64,000 nucleotides of DNA, taken from Chitinophaga caeni. GTDB taxonomy: Bacteria; Bacteroidota; Bacteroidia; Chitinophagales; Chitinophagaceae. This document shows positions 45,726-57,700 of the stretch, in pieces (within the stretch, counting starts at the first letter, position 1; every line of letters begins with the position of its first letter). Both the position numbers and the translations under genes were made by a program. Location: contig NZ_CP023777.1 of NCBI RefSeq assembly GCF_002557795.1, positions 1,938,001 through 2,002,000 on the forward strand. The letters are read 5' to 3'. The notes under the pieces are model-generated. The model was not told where the DNA came from and searched no databases. It saw only the letters and a list, made by a program, of their open reading frames with translations.

Positions 45726-46673
45726 ATGAAGAAAGACAGTATTTACTATAAACAGGTACAACTTTTAGTACGAGTATTACCACTACTAGATAGTGAAAAG
45801 TGTTTCGCTCTAAAAGGAGGAACAGCCATCAATTTATTTTTTAGAGAATTACCACGGTTGTCGGTGGATATTGACTTGCTATATCTTCCTTCTGAAGGAC
45901 GTGAAGAGGCCTTGATTAATATTCGTGCAGCATTAACGCGTTTGAGTACCTTAATAAAGAAAACAATTCCAGAGATACGTATTCAAAATACTCACGAACA
46001 AAGCGATGCACTACGTCTGATTCTTCAGTTAGGAGATATTCGTATAAAAGTGGAATTATCTCCTGTAATCAGAGGGACTGTATTTCCAGAAGAGCGCATG
46101 GAGGTATGTGAAGTAGTAGAAAAAGAATTTGGTTATGCTGAAATCCAAGTTGCTTCGTTACCTGATTTATATGCTGGAAAAATTTGTGCAGCTTTGGATA
46201 GACAGCATCCTAGAGATTTGTTTGATGTGAAGTTTCTTTTAGAGAATGAAGGTTTTACTGAGGATCTTCGTAAAACATTTTTAATATTTCTCATAAGTCA
46301 CCAACGACCTATGTCAGAACTATTAGCCCCACACAGAAAGGATATAAGGGATATCTATGTTTCTGAATTTGCAGATATGGCAGAAGTAAATATACCAATT
46401 GAAGAATTAGAGCAAACAAGAGAGCATCTTATCGATATTATCCATCAAAATATAACAGATAAAGAAAGAAAATTTCTACTATCCTTTAAAGACAGAAATC
46501 CCAATTGGGATTTATTGGGATTAGAAAACATAGATGAAGTTTCTAATTTACCTTCAGTTCAATGGAAACTAATGAATCTAAAAAATATGGATATTGTAAA
46601 GCATACAAAAGCTCTGGATAAATTGAAGACAGTTTTATATCCTATTAAAGAAGATAAAATTACGGATATATAA
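45726..46673 (+). CDS. abiEii: Type IV toxin AbiEii, nucleotidyltransferase
   Basis: The 315-residue protein has the DNA polymerase-beta-like nucleotidyltransferase motif KGGTAINLF followed by RLSVDIDLLYLP (GG and DxD), a central KVELSPVIRG strand, and DLYAGKICAALDRQHPRDLFDVKFLL. AbiEii enzymes transfer nucleotides, for known relatives onto tRNA 3' ends, and stop growth in phage infection. No terminator separates it from the helicase gene 49 bp downstream, so the defence genes may share the abiE transcript. Confidence 0.92.
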   Translation: MKKDSIYYKQVQLLVRVLPLLDSEKCFALKGGTAINLFFRELPRLSVDIDLLYLPSEGREEALINIRAALTRLSTLIKKTIPEIRIQNTHEQSDALRLILQLGDIRIKVELSPVIRGTVFPEERMEVCEVVEKEFGYAEIQVASLPDLYAGKICAALDRQHPRDLFDVKFLLENEGFTEDLRKTFLIFLISHQRPMSELLAPHRKDIRDIYVSEFADMAEVNIPIEELEQTREHLIDIIHQNITDKERKFLLSFKDRNPNWDLLGLENIDEVSNLPSVQWKLMNLKNMDIVKHTKALDKLKTVLYPIKEDKITDI

Positions 46674-46722
46674 CCCTCTACGTGTAATACAATTTATTAT
46701 ATTTACTACAACACTATAAATA

Positions 46723-49700
46723 ATGGATGCCTTTAAAACTCACGAAAATGTAATATCTGATTACAAATCATATTTACAATCTTTTATTAATATCAAAGAT
46801 CAAAAAATATCAGAGTACGTTAATAATTCAACGCTAGTTAATGATATTCTACCTGAACCACTTATACAGTTTAATCCTTCTTTTGAAAAAGGAAAATCTT
46901 TAGATGAACTAATTCAGGAAAACACAATACATCCAAGTCTTTCGAAAGCTTTAGGTTCATATCGGCTATATAAACATCAGGTTGAGGCAATTCAGATAGG
47001 TGTTCAAGATAAAGGATTCGTGGTAACTTCAGGTACAGGGTCGGGTAAATCTCTAACTTTTTTGGCTACTGTTTTTAATGATCTTTTTAAGAGAGGAACG
47101 GAAAAGAAAAAGGGAGTTAAAGCCATATTGGTTTATCCGATGAATGCCTTAATCAACTCTCAATACGAAGAGATTAAAAAATATGCTGATACCTATGGTG
47201 ATGGTTTCCCTATCACATTCGCCCAATATACTGGACAAGAGTCTGGAAACATCAGAGAAGAAATAAAGAATGACCAACCAGATATTCTTTTAACCAATTA
47301 TATGATGCTGGAGCTAATAATGACCAGACAGTCTGAAAAATGGTTAAGGGATTCAATGCTTAAAAATCTCAAATATATAATTTATGACGAGCTCCACACC
47401 TATAGAGGAAGGCAAGGAGCTGATGTAAGTTTATTAAATCGAAGAATTCAGGCTCTTTCGGAAAATGATCTAATTTTTATTGGTACTTCAGCAACTATGA
47501 CTTCTCAAGGTTCTCCCGAAGAAAAAAAGAAAAAAGTAGCAGAGGTTGCAACACAGATATTTGGCAAAGAATTTCCGTCTGAATATGTTGTTAACGAATA
47601 CCTTGAGCCTTGTACTGTCGCCAAACAGGTAAATCCTTTTCAATTAGCGAATGCTATACGAGTAGGTATTAATTCTAAAGGAACAGAAGAAGATTTTATT
47701 AGTAATGATCTGGCTAATTGGCTGGAGATGAATATTGCGTTAAAGTCTAATCACGATATATTAGAAAGAGGAAAGCCTTTAAGTATCGACCAGATTGCTG
47801 AGAAAATACATGATGAAACTTTTTTGTCGAAAGATGAAATACGAAGTACACTTTCTGATCTTTTAAAGTGGGCAGAAAGTATCAATGAAAACAACAGATT
47901 GAAAGGAACTCGTAAATCCTTTCTTCCTTTTCGTTTTCATCAGTTTATCTCCCAAACAGGATCGATATCAGTAACACTAGAACCAAGAAATACACGATAT
48001 ATAACTTCATCTGACGAGCCTTTCATTAAAATTGAAGGAAAAGAAAGAAAACTTTACCCGTTGCTTTTTTCTCGATATTCCGGTTATGAATTTCTTTGTG
48101 TTGAATTAGACACCTACGAAAGCCAACTTTTACCGGTTATCCCGAATAAAGAATTTGTAAATAAGAAGAAAGCAGAAGTCAATCAGAAAAACCCAGACAT
48201 AGAGGATTTTAAGTTTGGATATATCATATTAGACGAAGGAGAAGATTTCTGGAATACAGATTTTCGTGATTTAGTGCCAGCCGAATGGTTGAACAAGCAA
48301 GGAAATGCATTGCTTCCCTATTATCAAATGTTAATGCCACATGAAATATATTTTAATAGTGACGGGCAGTTTTCTTTTGACCCAAAGTTCCCTATTAAAG
48401 GTTATTTCATTCCTTCGAAATTGAGAATTGACCCAACAGCACAAATTATTTATGAAGACAGTAAGACGAATGATTTTACCAAGCTTTCTAGATTAGGTTC
48501 AGAAGGTAGAAGTACTGCAACTTCTGTAATTTCTTATGCTGTGATTAACAGTTTAGCTGTACAGGGAGAAAAACTACAGGATCAAAAACTATTAAGTTTT
48601 ACTGATAATAGACAAGACGCATCTTTACAGTCAGGACACTTTAATGATTTTTATACCACCGTTCGCTTGAGGTCAGCCCTCTATAAAGCTTTAAAAGAAA
48701 GTGAGAAGCCACTTGAAATACACGAAATAGCAGAATCTTTATATCAAAGCCTGAAATTAAAAGAAAAAGACTACGCGTTATATCCATCGCGAGATGAAGA
48801 TTTTCCTGATGAAAGAAATATTGAAGCTCTTAAGGATTATCTGAAGTATAGAATATTTCAAGATTTGAAAAGGGGCTGGCGATATACATTGCCTAACCTA
48901 GAGCAGGTAGCACTTTTAGATATAGATTATAAAAACCTGAACAAACTTTCTGAATTAGATGATCGCTTTGATAAACTTGAGCTTTTAAGAAATATATCAA
49001 AAGAAAATCGAAAGGAGTTTTTAAAAAATATTTTGGATTATTTCAGAACTAATTTTGCGCTTGACCATAAATTCTTTAAAGATATAGCCAATATTGAAGA
49101 ATTAATGAGAGACAGATTGCATCCTGATTCTGTGTGGTCTCTTGATTATAATGAAAAGTTGGATAAGCCTACCGAGATGGTAATTACAATACCTTCACCG
49201 AGACCAAAAGGAAAGTATATCGTTTCGATGGGACTTCGTTCTAATTTGGGTAAATATATCAATCGTTTTTTTATTGAAAACAGCTCTGGTTCTGAGAAGT
49301 TGAATAGAGAAGAATATCAGATATTTATGCAAGAATTACTAAACATTCTTGTCAATACCAATTTTCTTACAGTTGATCAAGATAAAAGAAATCCAGATCT
49401 ACAGTATTATAAATTGAGAGCAGATCAATTATTATGGATAAAAGGAGATGGAGAAACATTAAAATTGGATCATACACGTTTGAATTTTCAAGCAGAATTA
49501 CCTGAATTAACTCCCAATCTCTATTTCCAAAATTTGTATAAGACAGATTTTAACAAATTCAAAAAAGAACTGATAGCAAAAGAGCACACAGGACAAATTA
49601 ACACATCACAAAGAATTGAAAGAGAGGACCAATTTAGAAAAGGAGATATCTCTACTTTGTATTGTTCGCCGACAATGGAATTAGGTATTGACATCGCTAA

Positions 49701-51879
49701 TTTAAATATTGTACACATGCGAAACGTGCCTCCAAATGCAGCGAATTATGCCCAAAGAAGTGGACGTGCAGGAAGAGGGGGACAAACAGCTTTAGTTTTT
49801 ACTTACTGCTCTACGATGTCTCCTCATGATGTGAATTATTTTAAGAATTCCGCAGAGATGGTTGCAGGAGTTGTACAGCCACCTAGGATTGACTTAATAA
49901 ATGAAGAACTTATTATCACTCATCTGAATGCCTTTTTATTGATGAAATTGGAGATTAGTGAATTAAAAACTTCGGTGGCGGATGTTTTAGATTTATCCGA
50001 TGAAAAAAATGTCTTTATAAAAAATGATATATTAAAAAGAATAGAACATCTAGTTTCTATCTCAAAAGATGACTTATTAATCGAATTTGAAAAAATAGCT
50101 TATTCTTTATTACCTGAGCTTAATAAAACCAATTGGTTTACTCAATTATGGATACTAGACAAGATCGAGAAATTTCCAAACCATTTTGCTTCATCATTTA
50201 AACGTTGGATCAGGATGTTTCAAAATGCTTGTACGCTTAGAAATAAAGCTCAGGCAATTTTGGATAATCATACTTACAAAGCGGATAGTACGGAAAGAAA
50301 AGAGGCTGCTAAACAAGAACGATTTGCGAGAAAGCAAATAGCTTTGCTGAAAAATGAAGAACAACAGAGTTCTAGCAATTCTGAGTTTTATGCATTCCGG
50401 TATCTTGCAGCTGAAGGATTTTTACCGGGCTATAATTTTACACGTCTTCCAGTTCGGGCTGTATTGGGTAAAAGTTATCGCGATGATGTAGAAGTTCTTT
50501 CAAGACCTCGCGCTTTAGCTTTATCTGAATTTGGACCGGCCAATACGGTTTATCATTCAGGAAGTAAATTCAGGATCAACCGAATGATGGTTCCGGATCT
50601 CGAAAATGCTACAGAAAAAATTCTTGTATCTAACAAAACAGGATATGCCTATTTTAATGATGAAATCAAGATAGCGAACATTGATCCTATTAGTAAAAGT
50701 CAATTGAAAGGAGATACTATTGAGCTGTTTTCGAACGTCGTAGAATTTTCCGAATGCGAAGGTATTCCTTTACAAAAAATCTCCTGTATTGAAGAGGAAA
50801 GAAGCCGATCTGGTTATGAAGTTTCATCTTATTTTAATTTTCCTCATGGAATTGAAAACGCAGAATCAGTTGTTTTAAAAAAAGGAGGCGAAAAATTACT
50901 CCAATTATATTTTAGTAAAACTGCTAATCTGGTAAAAGTCAATAAAAAAGCAAGAAGATCACCAAATGATGGTTTCAAGATTGACCAAAGAAATGGTGTT
51001 TGGGTGCAGGAAAGAAGCCTGAAAGATAACGATGAGTTACAACAGAATAGTAGAGAAATAATGCTCTATACCAAGGATACAGCTGATGTATTGTATATTC
51101 AACCTTTGGGCAATATCGGCACATCACCTGAGCAGGTTATTTCACTAAGTTATGCTTTAAAAAGAGGCATAGAAAAATTATTTCTTGTAGAAGAAAGTGA
51201 AATGGCGGTAAGCGTTATGGGAGATAAAGAAAAACCTAATATTCTTATTCATGAAGCATCCGAAGGCTCTCTTGGTATTCTTTCACAATTGATTTCTGAT
51301 CCTGTGAAAATGAAGGAATGGTTTAAAATGAGTTATGAGATTCTTCATTTTGACTCAGAAACCAGAGAAGAAACGGAACAGGGTAAAGAATTGCCTCACG
51401 CTACTTATCAAGACTTGCTAAGTTATTATAACCAGATTTATCACAAACAACTAAATCGATACATAATTAAAGAAGTTTTAGAATATTTGATGGACTGTAA
51501 TATTGAAATTGTTCAAGGGAATGAAAATGATCGAGATGAACAATATCGTTATTTGTTAGATGCGTATGATAAAAACAGTGGTACAGAATTGAAGCTGATA
51601 AAACACCTGTATGAAAATGGATATGCACTTCCTGATCGGGCACAATTAAATCTAGATAGTTATTACATTAATGCAGATTTTGTTTATAAAAACAGTTCTG
51701 GCTTTACATTAATCTTCTGTGATGGTTCCGTACACGACTTGGAAGAAGTTAAAAAACGCGATCAAATGATTGATCAGATATTAAAAGAAGGAGCTTATGA
51801 TGTAATACGTTGGCATTACAAGGAAACTTTGGAAGAATTAATGACAAGACGAAAAGACATTTTTAGAAAAATAAGATAA
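46723..51879 (+). CDS. DEAD/DEAH helicase-DUF1998 protein with a possible Vsr-like C-terminus (DrmA-DrmB/DruE-like)
   Basis: The 1718-residue protein starts with a helicase core: YRLYKHQVEAIQ, Walker A GTGSGKS (104-110), DELH (222-225) and GTSATM (254-259). The second helicase lobe is near 975-1030 with YCSPTMELGIDIANL and QRSGRAGRGG. A DUF1998-like domain lies near 1450-1570 (TADVLYIQPLGNIG, HEASEGSLGILSQL). The last 80 residues (YYINADFVYK, LIFCDGSVHD, KKRDQMIDQILKEGAYDVIR) resemble Vsr/DUF559-type nucleases. Size and order fit DruE of Druantia or a fusion of DISARM DrmA and DrmB. It is first of three closely spaced genes. Confidence 0.85.
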   Translation: MDAFKTHENVISDYKSYLQSFINIKDQKISEYVNNSTLVNDILPEPLIQFNPSFEKGKSLDELIQENTIHPSLSKALGSYRLYKHQVEAIQIGVQDKGFVVTSGTGSGKSLTFLATVFNDLFKRGTEKKKGVKAILVYPMNALINSQYEEIKKYADTYGDGFPITFAQYTGQESGNIREEIKNDQPDILLTNYMMLELIMTRQSEKWLRDSMLKNLKYIIYDELHTYRGRQGADVSLLNRRIQALSENDLIFIGTSATMTSQGSPEEKKKKVAEVATQIFGKEFPSEYVVNEYLEPCTVAKQVNPFQLANAIRVGINSKGTEEDFISNDLANWLEMNIALKSNHDILERGKPLSIDQIAEKIHDETFLSKDEIRSTLSDLLKWAESINENNRLKGTRKSFLPFRFHQFISQTGSISVTLEPRNTRYITSSDEPFIKIEGKERKLYPLLFSRYSGYEFLCVELDTYESQLLPVIPNKEFVNKKKAEVNQKNPDIEDFKFGYIILDEGEDFWNTDFRDLVPAEWLNKQGNALLPYYQMLMPHEIYFNSDGQFSFDPKFPIKGYFIPSKLRIDPTAQIIYEDSKTNDFTKLSRLGSEGRSTATSVISYAVINSLAVQGEKLQDQKLLSFTDNRQDASLQSGHFNDFYTTVRLRSALYKALKESEKPLEIHEIAESLYQSLKLKEKDYALYPSRDEDFPDERNIEALKDYLKYRIFQDLKRGWRYTLPNLEQVALLDIDYKNLNKLSELDDRFDKLELLRNISKENRKEFLKNILDYFRTNFALDHKFFKDIANIEELMRDRLHPDSVWSLDYNEKLDKPTEMVITIPSPRPKGKYIVSMGLRSNLGKYINRFFIENSSGSEKLNREEYQIFMQELLNILVNTNFLTVDQDKRNPDLQYYKLRADQLLWIKGDGETLKLDHTRLNFQAELPELTPNLYFQNLYKTDFNKFKKELIAKEHTGQINTSQRIEREDQFRKGDISTLYCSPTMELGIDIANLNIVHMRNVPPNAANYAQRSGRAGRGGQTALVFTYCSTMSPHDVNYFKNSAEMVAGVVQPPRIDLINEELIITHLNAFLLMKLEISELKTSVADVLDLSDEKNVFIKNDILKRIEHLVSISKDDLLIEFEKIAYSLLPELNKTNWFTQLWILDKIEKFPNHFASSFKRWIRMFQNACTLRNKAQAILDNHTYKADSTERKEAAKQERFARKQIALLKNEEQQSSSNSEFYAFRYLAAEGFLPGYNFTRLPVRAVLGKSYRDDVEVLSRPRALALSEFGPANTVYHSGSKFRINRMMVPDLENATEKILVSNKTGYAYFNDEIKIANIDPISKSQLKGDTIELFSNVVEFSECEGIPLQKISCIEEERSRSGYEVSSYFNFPHGIENAESVVLKKGGEKLLQLYFSKTANLVKVNKKARRSPNDGFKIDQRNGVWVQERSLKDNDELQQNSREIMLYTKDTADVLYIQPLGNIGTSPEQVISLSYALKRGIEKLFLVEESEMAVSVMGDKEKPNILIHEASEGSLGILSQLISDPVKMKEWFKMSYEILHFDSETREETEQGKELPHATYQDLLSYYNQIYHKQLNRYIIKEVLEYLMDCNIEIVQGNENDRDEQYRYLLDAYDKNSGTELKLIKHLYENGYALPDRAQLNLDSYYINADFVYKNSSGFTLIFCDGSVHDLEEVKKRDQMIDQILKEGAYDVIRWHYKETLEELMTRRKDIFRKIR

Positions 51880-51922
51880 CCTGTCAGTAATTCACAGGTC
51901 AATAAAAAAGTAGGGATAAATA

Positions 51923-54760
51923 ATGAACAATAAATATACTCCGGGAAACTTAGTACGATATAGAAATCGAGATTGGATGGTACTCCCATCTAATGAAGAT
52001 CAGGTTATTTTGGTAAAACCACTTGGTGGTTCCGATGAGGAAACTACCGGTATTTTTATGCCTTTAGCAAAAGATGTCGAAGCTGTAGAAAAAGCCACCT
52101 TCAAAGAACCTACACCAAATCAGATCGGAAACTTTGAAACAGCGAAACTTCTGTATAATGCCTCCCGCCTTTCTTTAAGAAATGCCGCAGGTCCATTTAG
52201 AAGTATGGGAAAACTATCCTTTAGACCAAGATCGTATCAGGTTGTTCCATTAGTAATGGCACTAAAGCAGGATATTACGAGACTGTTGATCGCTGACGAT
52301 GTTGGTATTGGAAAAACCATAGAAGCTTTACTCATTATCAAAGAGCTGATTGAAAGAGGCGAGATCAAAAGATTTGCAGTGATTTGTCCACCTCATTTGT
52401 GCGAACAATGGCAGCAGGAATTAAAAGACAAATTAGATATTGATGTGGAGATTATCCGTTCTAGTACAGCATCTCGTTTGGATCGTATGGTACCTGATGA
52501 TCGCTCTGTTTTTTATCATATCCCATATCAGGTAATTTCGGTTGATTATATAAAAACAGATAAACGTAGAGGTATCTTTTTGAATGATTGCCCAGAATTA
52601 GTTGTGGTTGATGAAGCACATACCTGTACTTTGCCTAAAGGAGCATCTTCAAAAAATCAACAACAACGATATAACCTCATTCACGATATTGCTTTAAATA
52701 AAACTCGACATTTGATATTGCTTACTGCAACACCGCATAGTGGTAAGGATGAAGAGTTTCTTTCTCTTTTAGGCTTATTAAACCCAGCTTTCGAACGATT
52801 GAATTTTGAGAAACTTGAACAGGCTGACAGACGAAAAATTGCACAGTATTTTATCCAACGTAAGCGTGAAAATATCCGTAGATGGTTAAATGAAGACACG
52901 TTGTTTCCGGAAAGAGATTCTAAAGAGGTCGGTTTTATATTGTCAGAAGAAACTAAAGCCTTTTACAATGAATTAGTGGCATTTGCACGAGGAATTTCTG
53001 ATGTTGAGACAGATAATGAAAATACAAGACTTTTGCGTTCCTGGGCAGCAATTGCCTTAATTAAAGGTGCTATGTCAAGTCCTGCTATGGCTAAAGAAAT
53101 GTTGGAAAAACGTCAGGCAAAATTGACTGTGGAAAAAGAAATGACCGAAATTGCTCCAGATGCTGTGGAAGATACATTGTTTGAAGAAAATGATTTTGGA
53201 GTAGATTTTTCAAGATCTGATCTGTTGAATGCTGTTGATTATAAAACAGCAGAATTGGAGGGACTTACCAAATTATTAAAACGAGCAGAGTTTCTAAATG
53301 AACATGAAGAAACGGATCTTAAGATAAAACATACCATTGATCTGATTCGGAAATGGATAAAAGAAGGCTTTCAGCCGATCATTTTCTGTCATTATATTGC
53401 TACAGCAAAATATGTGGAAGAGAAACTAAAAGAAGCTCTTCCTATAAACGTATTGGTACAGGCTATTACTTCTGAACTCGCGGATGAACAGCGTAAAGAA
53501 GAAATTGAAAGAATGGGAGAACAGGAAAAAAGAGTTCTTGTAGCTACAGATTGTTTAAGTGAAGGAATCAATTTACAGGATCACTTTAATGCAGTGTTGC
53601 ATTATGATCTTCCTTGGAATCCAAACAGAATAGAACAACGAGAAGGTAGAGTTGACCGTTTTGGGCAAGCTTCAAAGGATATTAAAACATATATGCTTTA
53701 TGGAGAAAATAATCCTATGGATAAGTTTATTCTGGAGGTGCTAATTCGTAAGGTACGTGAAATTCAAAAAAGTATTGGAGTTACGATTCCTATAGGTGAA
53801 AATAATAAATCGTTGATGGCAGAACTTACGCAAAAGATTTTGAAAACTGCATCAGAAACCGAACAACTGACACTTTTTGCCGAAGATAAAATAAGAATTG
53901 ATAACGAGTTGGAAATGGCGCGTAAAAAAGGAGAAAACTTACGTTCTATTTTCGCTCAGGAATCCGTAGATGCAGAAACAATTAAAAAAGATCTGCAAGA
54001 AGTAGATGAAGCTATTGGTGATCCGAAAGTCGTGGAGAGTTTTACTGTATTTGCTTTACAATCATTAGGAGCCTCAGTCACACCTGATTTTGAAGGGTAT
54101 AAAATCCAGACAACGAATCTTCCTAAACATTTACAAGTTGCGTTGCTTTCAAAAACAGAACAACTAAAAGGAAAAACAGAAACTAAAATTGCTTTCATTT
54201 CACCTACACCTAAAAGCTATCAATATATTGGAAGAAATCATCGCTTTGTGGAGCAGCTTTGTCACTACATAGTAAGTAATGCGTTTGAAGAAAAAGGTAA
54301 TTCCTACGGTTTGGCAAGAACCAGTGTGATACAGACCGAAAGCGTTCAAAGCAAAACAACATTAGTAATGTTCAGGGTTAGAAATGTAGTAAAAGAAGTA
54401 CGTTCCCGAAATGAATCCGTGGCAGAAGAAATGTATCTGTGGGGATATACGGAAAGTGAGACTGGCTTACACCCTATTAATTTTGAACAATCACAGGAAC
54501 TCTTGAACAAAGCTATCCCTTTGAGCAATATGTCAATTGAGCAACAACAGCAACTTCTGAAAATAGAACTAAATTCTTTTGACAATAAAAAAGATGCTTT
54601 TATAGAAATTGCAACAGAGCGTGCTGATAAATTGGTAGAGGCTCACGGACGATTTAAAACGTTAATTGGGGGGCGTAGTTATGAAAAGTCAACTCCTGTG
54701 CTTCCACCAGATGTAATGGGGGTTTACATTTTATTGCCAAAACCTAAAGATCTTTTTTAA
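51923..54760 (+). CDS. SNF2-type helicase (DrmD-like)
   Basis: The 945-residue protein begins with a small beta domain (PGNLVRYRNRDWMVLPSNED). The SNF2-type helicase follows: RSYQVVPLVMAL, Walker A ADDVGIGKTIEAL, VICPPHLCEQWQQEL, DEAH in LVVVDEAHTC, LLTATPHSGK, and lobe 2 with VLVATDCLSEGINLQDHF and WNPNRIEQREGRVDRFGQ. Lobe residues are all intact. The 250-residue C-terminus is unassigned. It matches the DrmD partner of class 1 DISARM. The spacing is 43 bp to the gene before and 3 bp to the methyltransferase. Confidence 0.88.
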   Translation: MNNKYTPGNLVRYRNRDWMVLPSNEDQVILVKPLGGSDEETTGIFMPLAKDVEAVEKATFKEPTPNQIGNFETAKLLYNASRLSLRNAAGPFRSMGKLSFRPRSYQVVPLVMALKQDITRLLIADDVGIGKTIEALLIIKELIERGEIKRFAVICPPHLCEQWQQELKDKLDIDVEIIRSSTASRLDRMVPDDRSVFYHIPYQVISVDYIKTDKRRGIFLNDCPELVVVDEAHTCTLPKGASSKNQQQRYNLIHDIALNKTRHLILLTATPHSGKDEEFLSLLGLLNPAFERLNFEKLEQADRRKIAQYFIQRKRENIRRWLNEDTLFPERDSKEVGFILSEETKAFYNELVAFARGISDVETDNENTRLLRSWAAIALIKGAMSSPAMAKEMLEKRQAKLTVEKEMTEIAPDAVEDTLFEENDFGVDFSRSDLLNAVDYKTAELEGLTKLLKRAEFLNEHEETDLKIKHTIDLIRKWIKEGFQPIIFCHYIATAKYVEEKLKEALPINVLVQAITSELADEQRKEEIERMGEQEKRVLVATDCLSEGINLQDHFNAVLHYDLPWNPNRIEQREGRVDRFGQASKDIKTYMLYGENNPMDKFILEVLIRKVREIQKSIGVTIPIGENNKSLMAELTQKILKTASETEQLTLFAEDKIRIDNELEMARKKGENLRSIFAQESVDAETIKKDLQEVDEAIGDPKVVESFTVFALQSLGASVTPDFEGYKIQTTNLPKHLQVALLSKTEQLKGKTETKIAFISPTPKSYQYIGRNHRFVEQLCHYIVSNAFEEKGNSYGLARTSVIQTESVQSKTTLVMFRVRNVVKEVRSRNESVAEEMYLWGYTESETGLHPINFEQSQELLNKAIPLSNMSIEQQQQLLKIELNSFDNKKDAFIEIATERADKLVEAHGRFKTLIGGRSYEKSTPVLPPDVMGVYILLPKPKDLF

Positions 54761-54763
54761 ACC

Positions 54764-57700
54764 ATGAAATTAACAACAATTAATATACAGGGAAACATTT
54801 TTACCAGCGAAATTCTTGAAAAAATTCGTCAGGATGATATTAGTTTCCAAAAACCGCAAGACTTTGGATTAAAGCCTAGTGAACAAGTTCGTGATGAGGT
54901 AAGCAACGCTTGGAGCTTATTCAACACACATTGGCAAATCTTTAAACAAAAACGAAGCTCGTTTTCAGAAATTGATAAAGGAATTTCTGAAACCCGTAAA
55001 TATTGGATTGTCCCGCTTCTCAATCTTTTGGGCTATCAGGTTGCGCTTTCCAATGCTGAAATTGTTAATGGAAAATCTTATGCAATCTCTCATAGAGCTT
55101 CCAATAAAGATGGTTTTCCCATACACATTGTGGGAAGTGAGCAATCAATGGATAAAAAGGCAGAGAGTGGACCCAGACTGTCTCCTCATTCATTGGTGCA
55201 GGAATACATTAATTCTACAGAATACATTTATGGCTTTGTTACCAATGGTAATCATTTTCGTGTATTGCGTGATGCTACACGACTTTCAAGACTAAGCTAT
55301 CTGGAGTTCAATCTTGAGCAAATGATGGAAGAAGGTCACTATGCCGAATTTGCCATTTTCTACCGTTTATTACACGCTTCGCGTATCAACGATAAAAAGG
55401 AAGATGGAAAAGATGCTGTTCTTGAATATTATCACAACGAGGCTTTAGCTTCGGGATCACGTATTCGTGAGCGATTAAGTTTGGCTGTTGAGCATTCAAT
55501 CCTAACGTTAGCAAATGGCTTACTTTTTCAACAGGAAAATGCTGAATTAAGAACTGCTTTTGAAGAAGGAACACTTTCCGCAAAAGATTACTATTTACAT
55601 ATCCTAAGATCTGTTTATCGCATATTATTTCTATTAGTCATTGAAGAGCGTAATCTGATATACAGAGATAATTTGACCGAAGAGGAAAAGAAACTCAAAG
55701 ATATCTACTACCAGTATTATAGCATTCAGCGCCTCACTTTTCTAGTCAATAAAGCCGTTTATATTGATCCGAAAAAAACAGATCTCTGGCAATCATTAAT
55801 GACAACATTCAGACTTTTTGAAGATAGACATTATGGTAAAGAATTGGGAATTGATGCACTAAGCTCTGGTATTTTTAATAGAAATGCTATTGAAAGCATC
55901 GAATCCACGGCATTGAATAATAAAGATGTATTGAATGTATTTAAGTCTTTAGTCACATTTGAAAATGAAAATAAACAAACCATTCGGGTCAATTATGCCG
56001 ATTTAGATGTAGAAGAATTTGGTTCGGTGTATGAAGGATTATTAGAATTTGAGCCAGTAGTAGAAAATGCCGAATTTAGATTTAAACAGGGAGATGACCG
56101 GGCTTCATCAGGTTCACACTATACTCCTGAAGAGTTGGTTAAGCCGTTGATTATCCATTCTTTGGATCATGTGATTACTGACAAATTAAAAGAAACCGAT
56201 CCCGAAAAAGCATTGTTGAGTATTACGGTATGTGATGTGGCTTGTGGAAGTGGGCATATTTTACTTTCCGCTGCCCGAAGAATTGGATTTGAACTCGCAA
56301 GAATAAGAAGTAATGAAGATCAGCCTACACCATCTGTTTTACGTATAGCAATTCGAGATGTAATTAAAAACTGCATTTACGGAGTCGATTTAAATCCCTT
56401 AGCTGTAGAACTATGTAAAGTAGCTTTGTGGTTGGAAGCGCATGATCCGGGTGAACCTTTAAATTTTTTAGATCACCATATTAAAAACGGTAATGCCATT
56501 GTAGGATTAGCAAATTATGAAGAACTACAAAATGGTATTGCCAGTGAAGCTTTTAAGTTCTTGTCTGGCGATGAAAAAACAATAGCTTCTGCTTTTAAGA
56601 AACGTAATGATGATGAGCGTAAACTGCAAATGAGTGAGCTTTTTGATCTGAATGCAGTAGATGGAGATTTTGTAGATGTTCAAAAGTCAATAGATCAGTT
56701 TAACCAAATGCCAGAGAAAACTTCTGAGCAGATTGAAAAGAAAGCTAAAGTTTATTACGATTTAACTAATGGAAAAAAATGGTTCAGACTCAAACAACTA
56801 GCAGACTTACAAGTAGCACAGTTCTTCATTCCCAAAACAACAGAAAACAAAGAAAAGCTAACTACACATAGCAAATACAAGACTTATCTGAATTCTGGCA
56901 CTCAGATCTTAGACCGTGGTGCAAGTATGGCAATTGCGGAAAACAAAAAATTCTTCCATTGGTTTCTGGAGTTTCCGGAAGTTTTCCAGAAAGGAGGCTT
57001 TGATTGTATTTTAGGTAATCCTCCATTTTTAGGGGGGCAAAAGTTAAGCGGAAATTACGGAACAAATTTTCTTGAATATCTAAAATATACTTATAGACCG
57101 ATAGGAGCAGTAGATTTAGTAACTTATTTTTTCAGAAGGATTTTTGATGTAATTAAAATAAAAGGATTTCAGTCGTTGATTTCTACCAACACCATTGCTC
57201 AAGGATCTGCTCGTGAAGGAGGTTTAGATGTTATCTGTTCAAGTAATGGAGTTATTAATCATGCCATTCGTTCGATGAAGTGGCCAGGGCAAGCTGCCGT
57301 TGAGGTTTCTTTGATTACGATCCATAAAGGTGAATGGAAAAATAGGTTTATTTTAGACAATAAATCGGTAGATAGAATTACATCTTATTTGGATGATTCC
57401 GAAGTGATAGGAAAACCTATGCCTTTATTATCGAATAAAGGAAAGAGTTTTCAGGGAAGTATTGTGTTAGGGAAAGGGTTTGTTTTATCTACTGAACAAG
57501 CCGAAAAACTAATAAAAAAAGATCCGCGAAATAAAGATGTAATTTTCCCATATTTAAACGGTGATGACCTAAACAATGACCCTGAACAAAAACCATCAAG
57601 ATGGGTTATTAATTTCTTTGACTGGGATGAAGAAAAAGCGAAAACTTATCCTGACTGTTACGAGATTATTGAAAAGTTGGTTAAACCCGAAAGACAGCGA

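Noticed and set aside
54764..57405. Complete type IIG restriction-modification enzyme
   Set aside because: No PD-(D/E)XK motif is visible in the N-terminal part, and two helicase genes precede it. A DrmMI/PglX-like role fits better.
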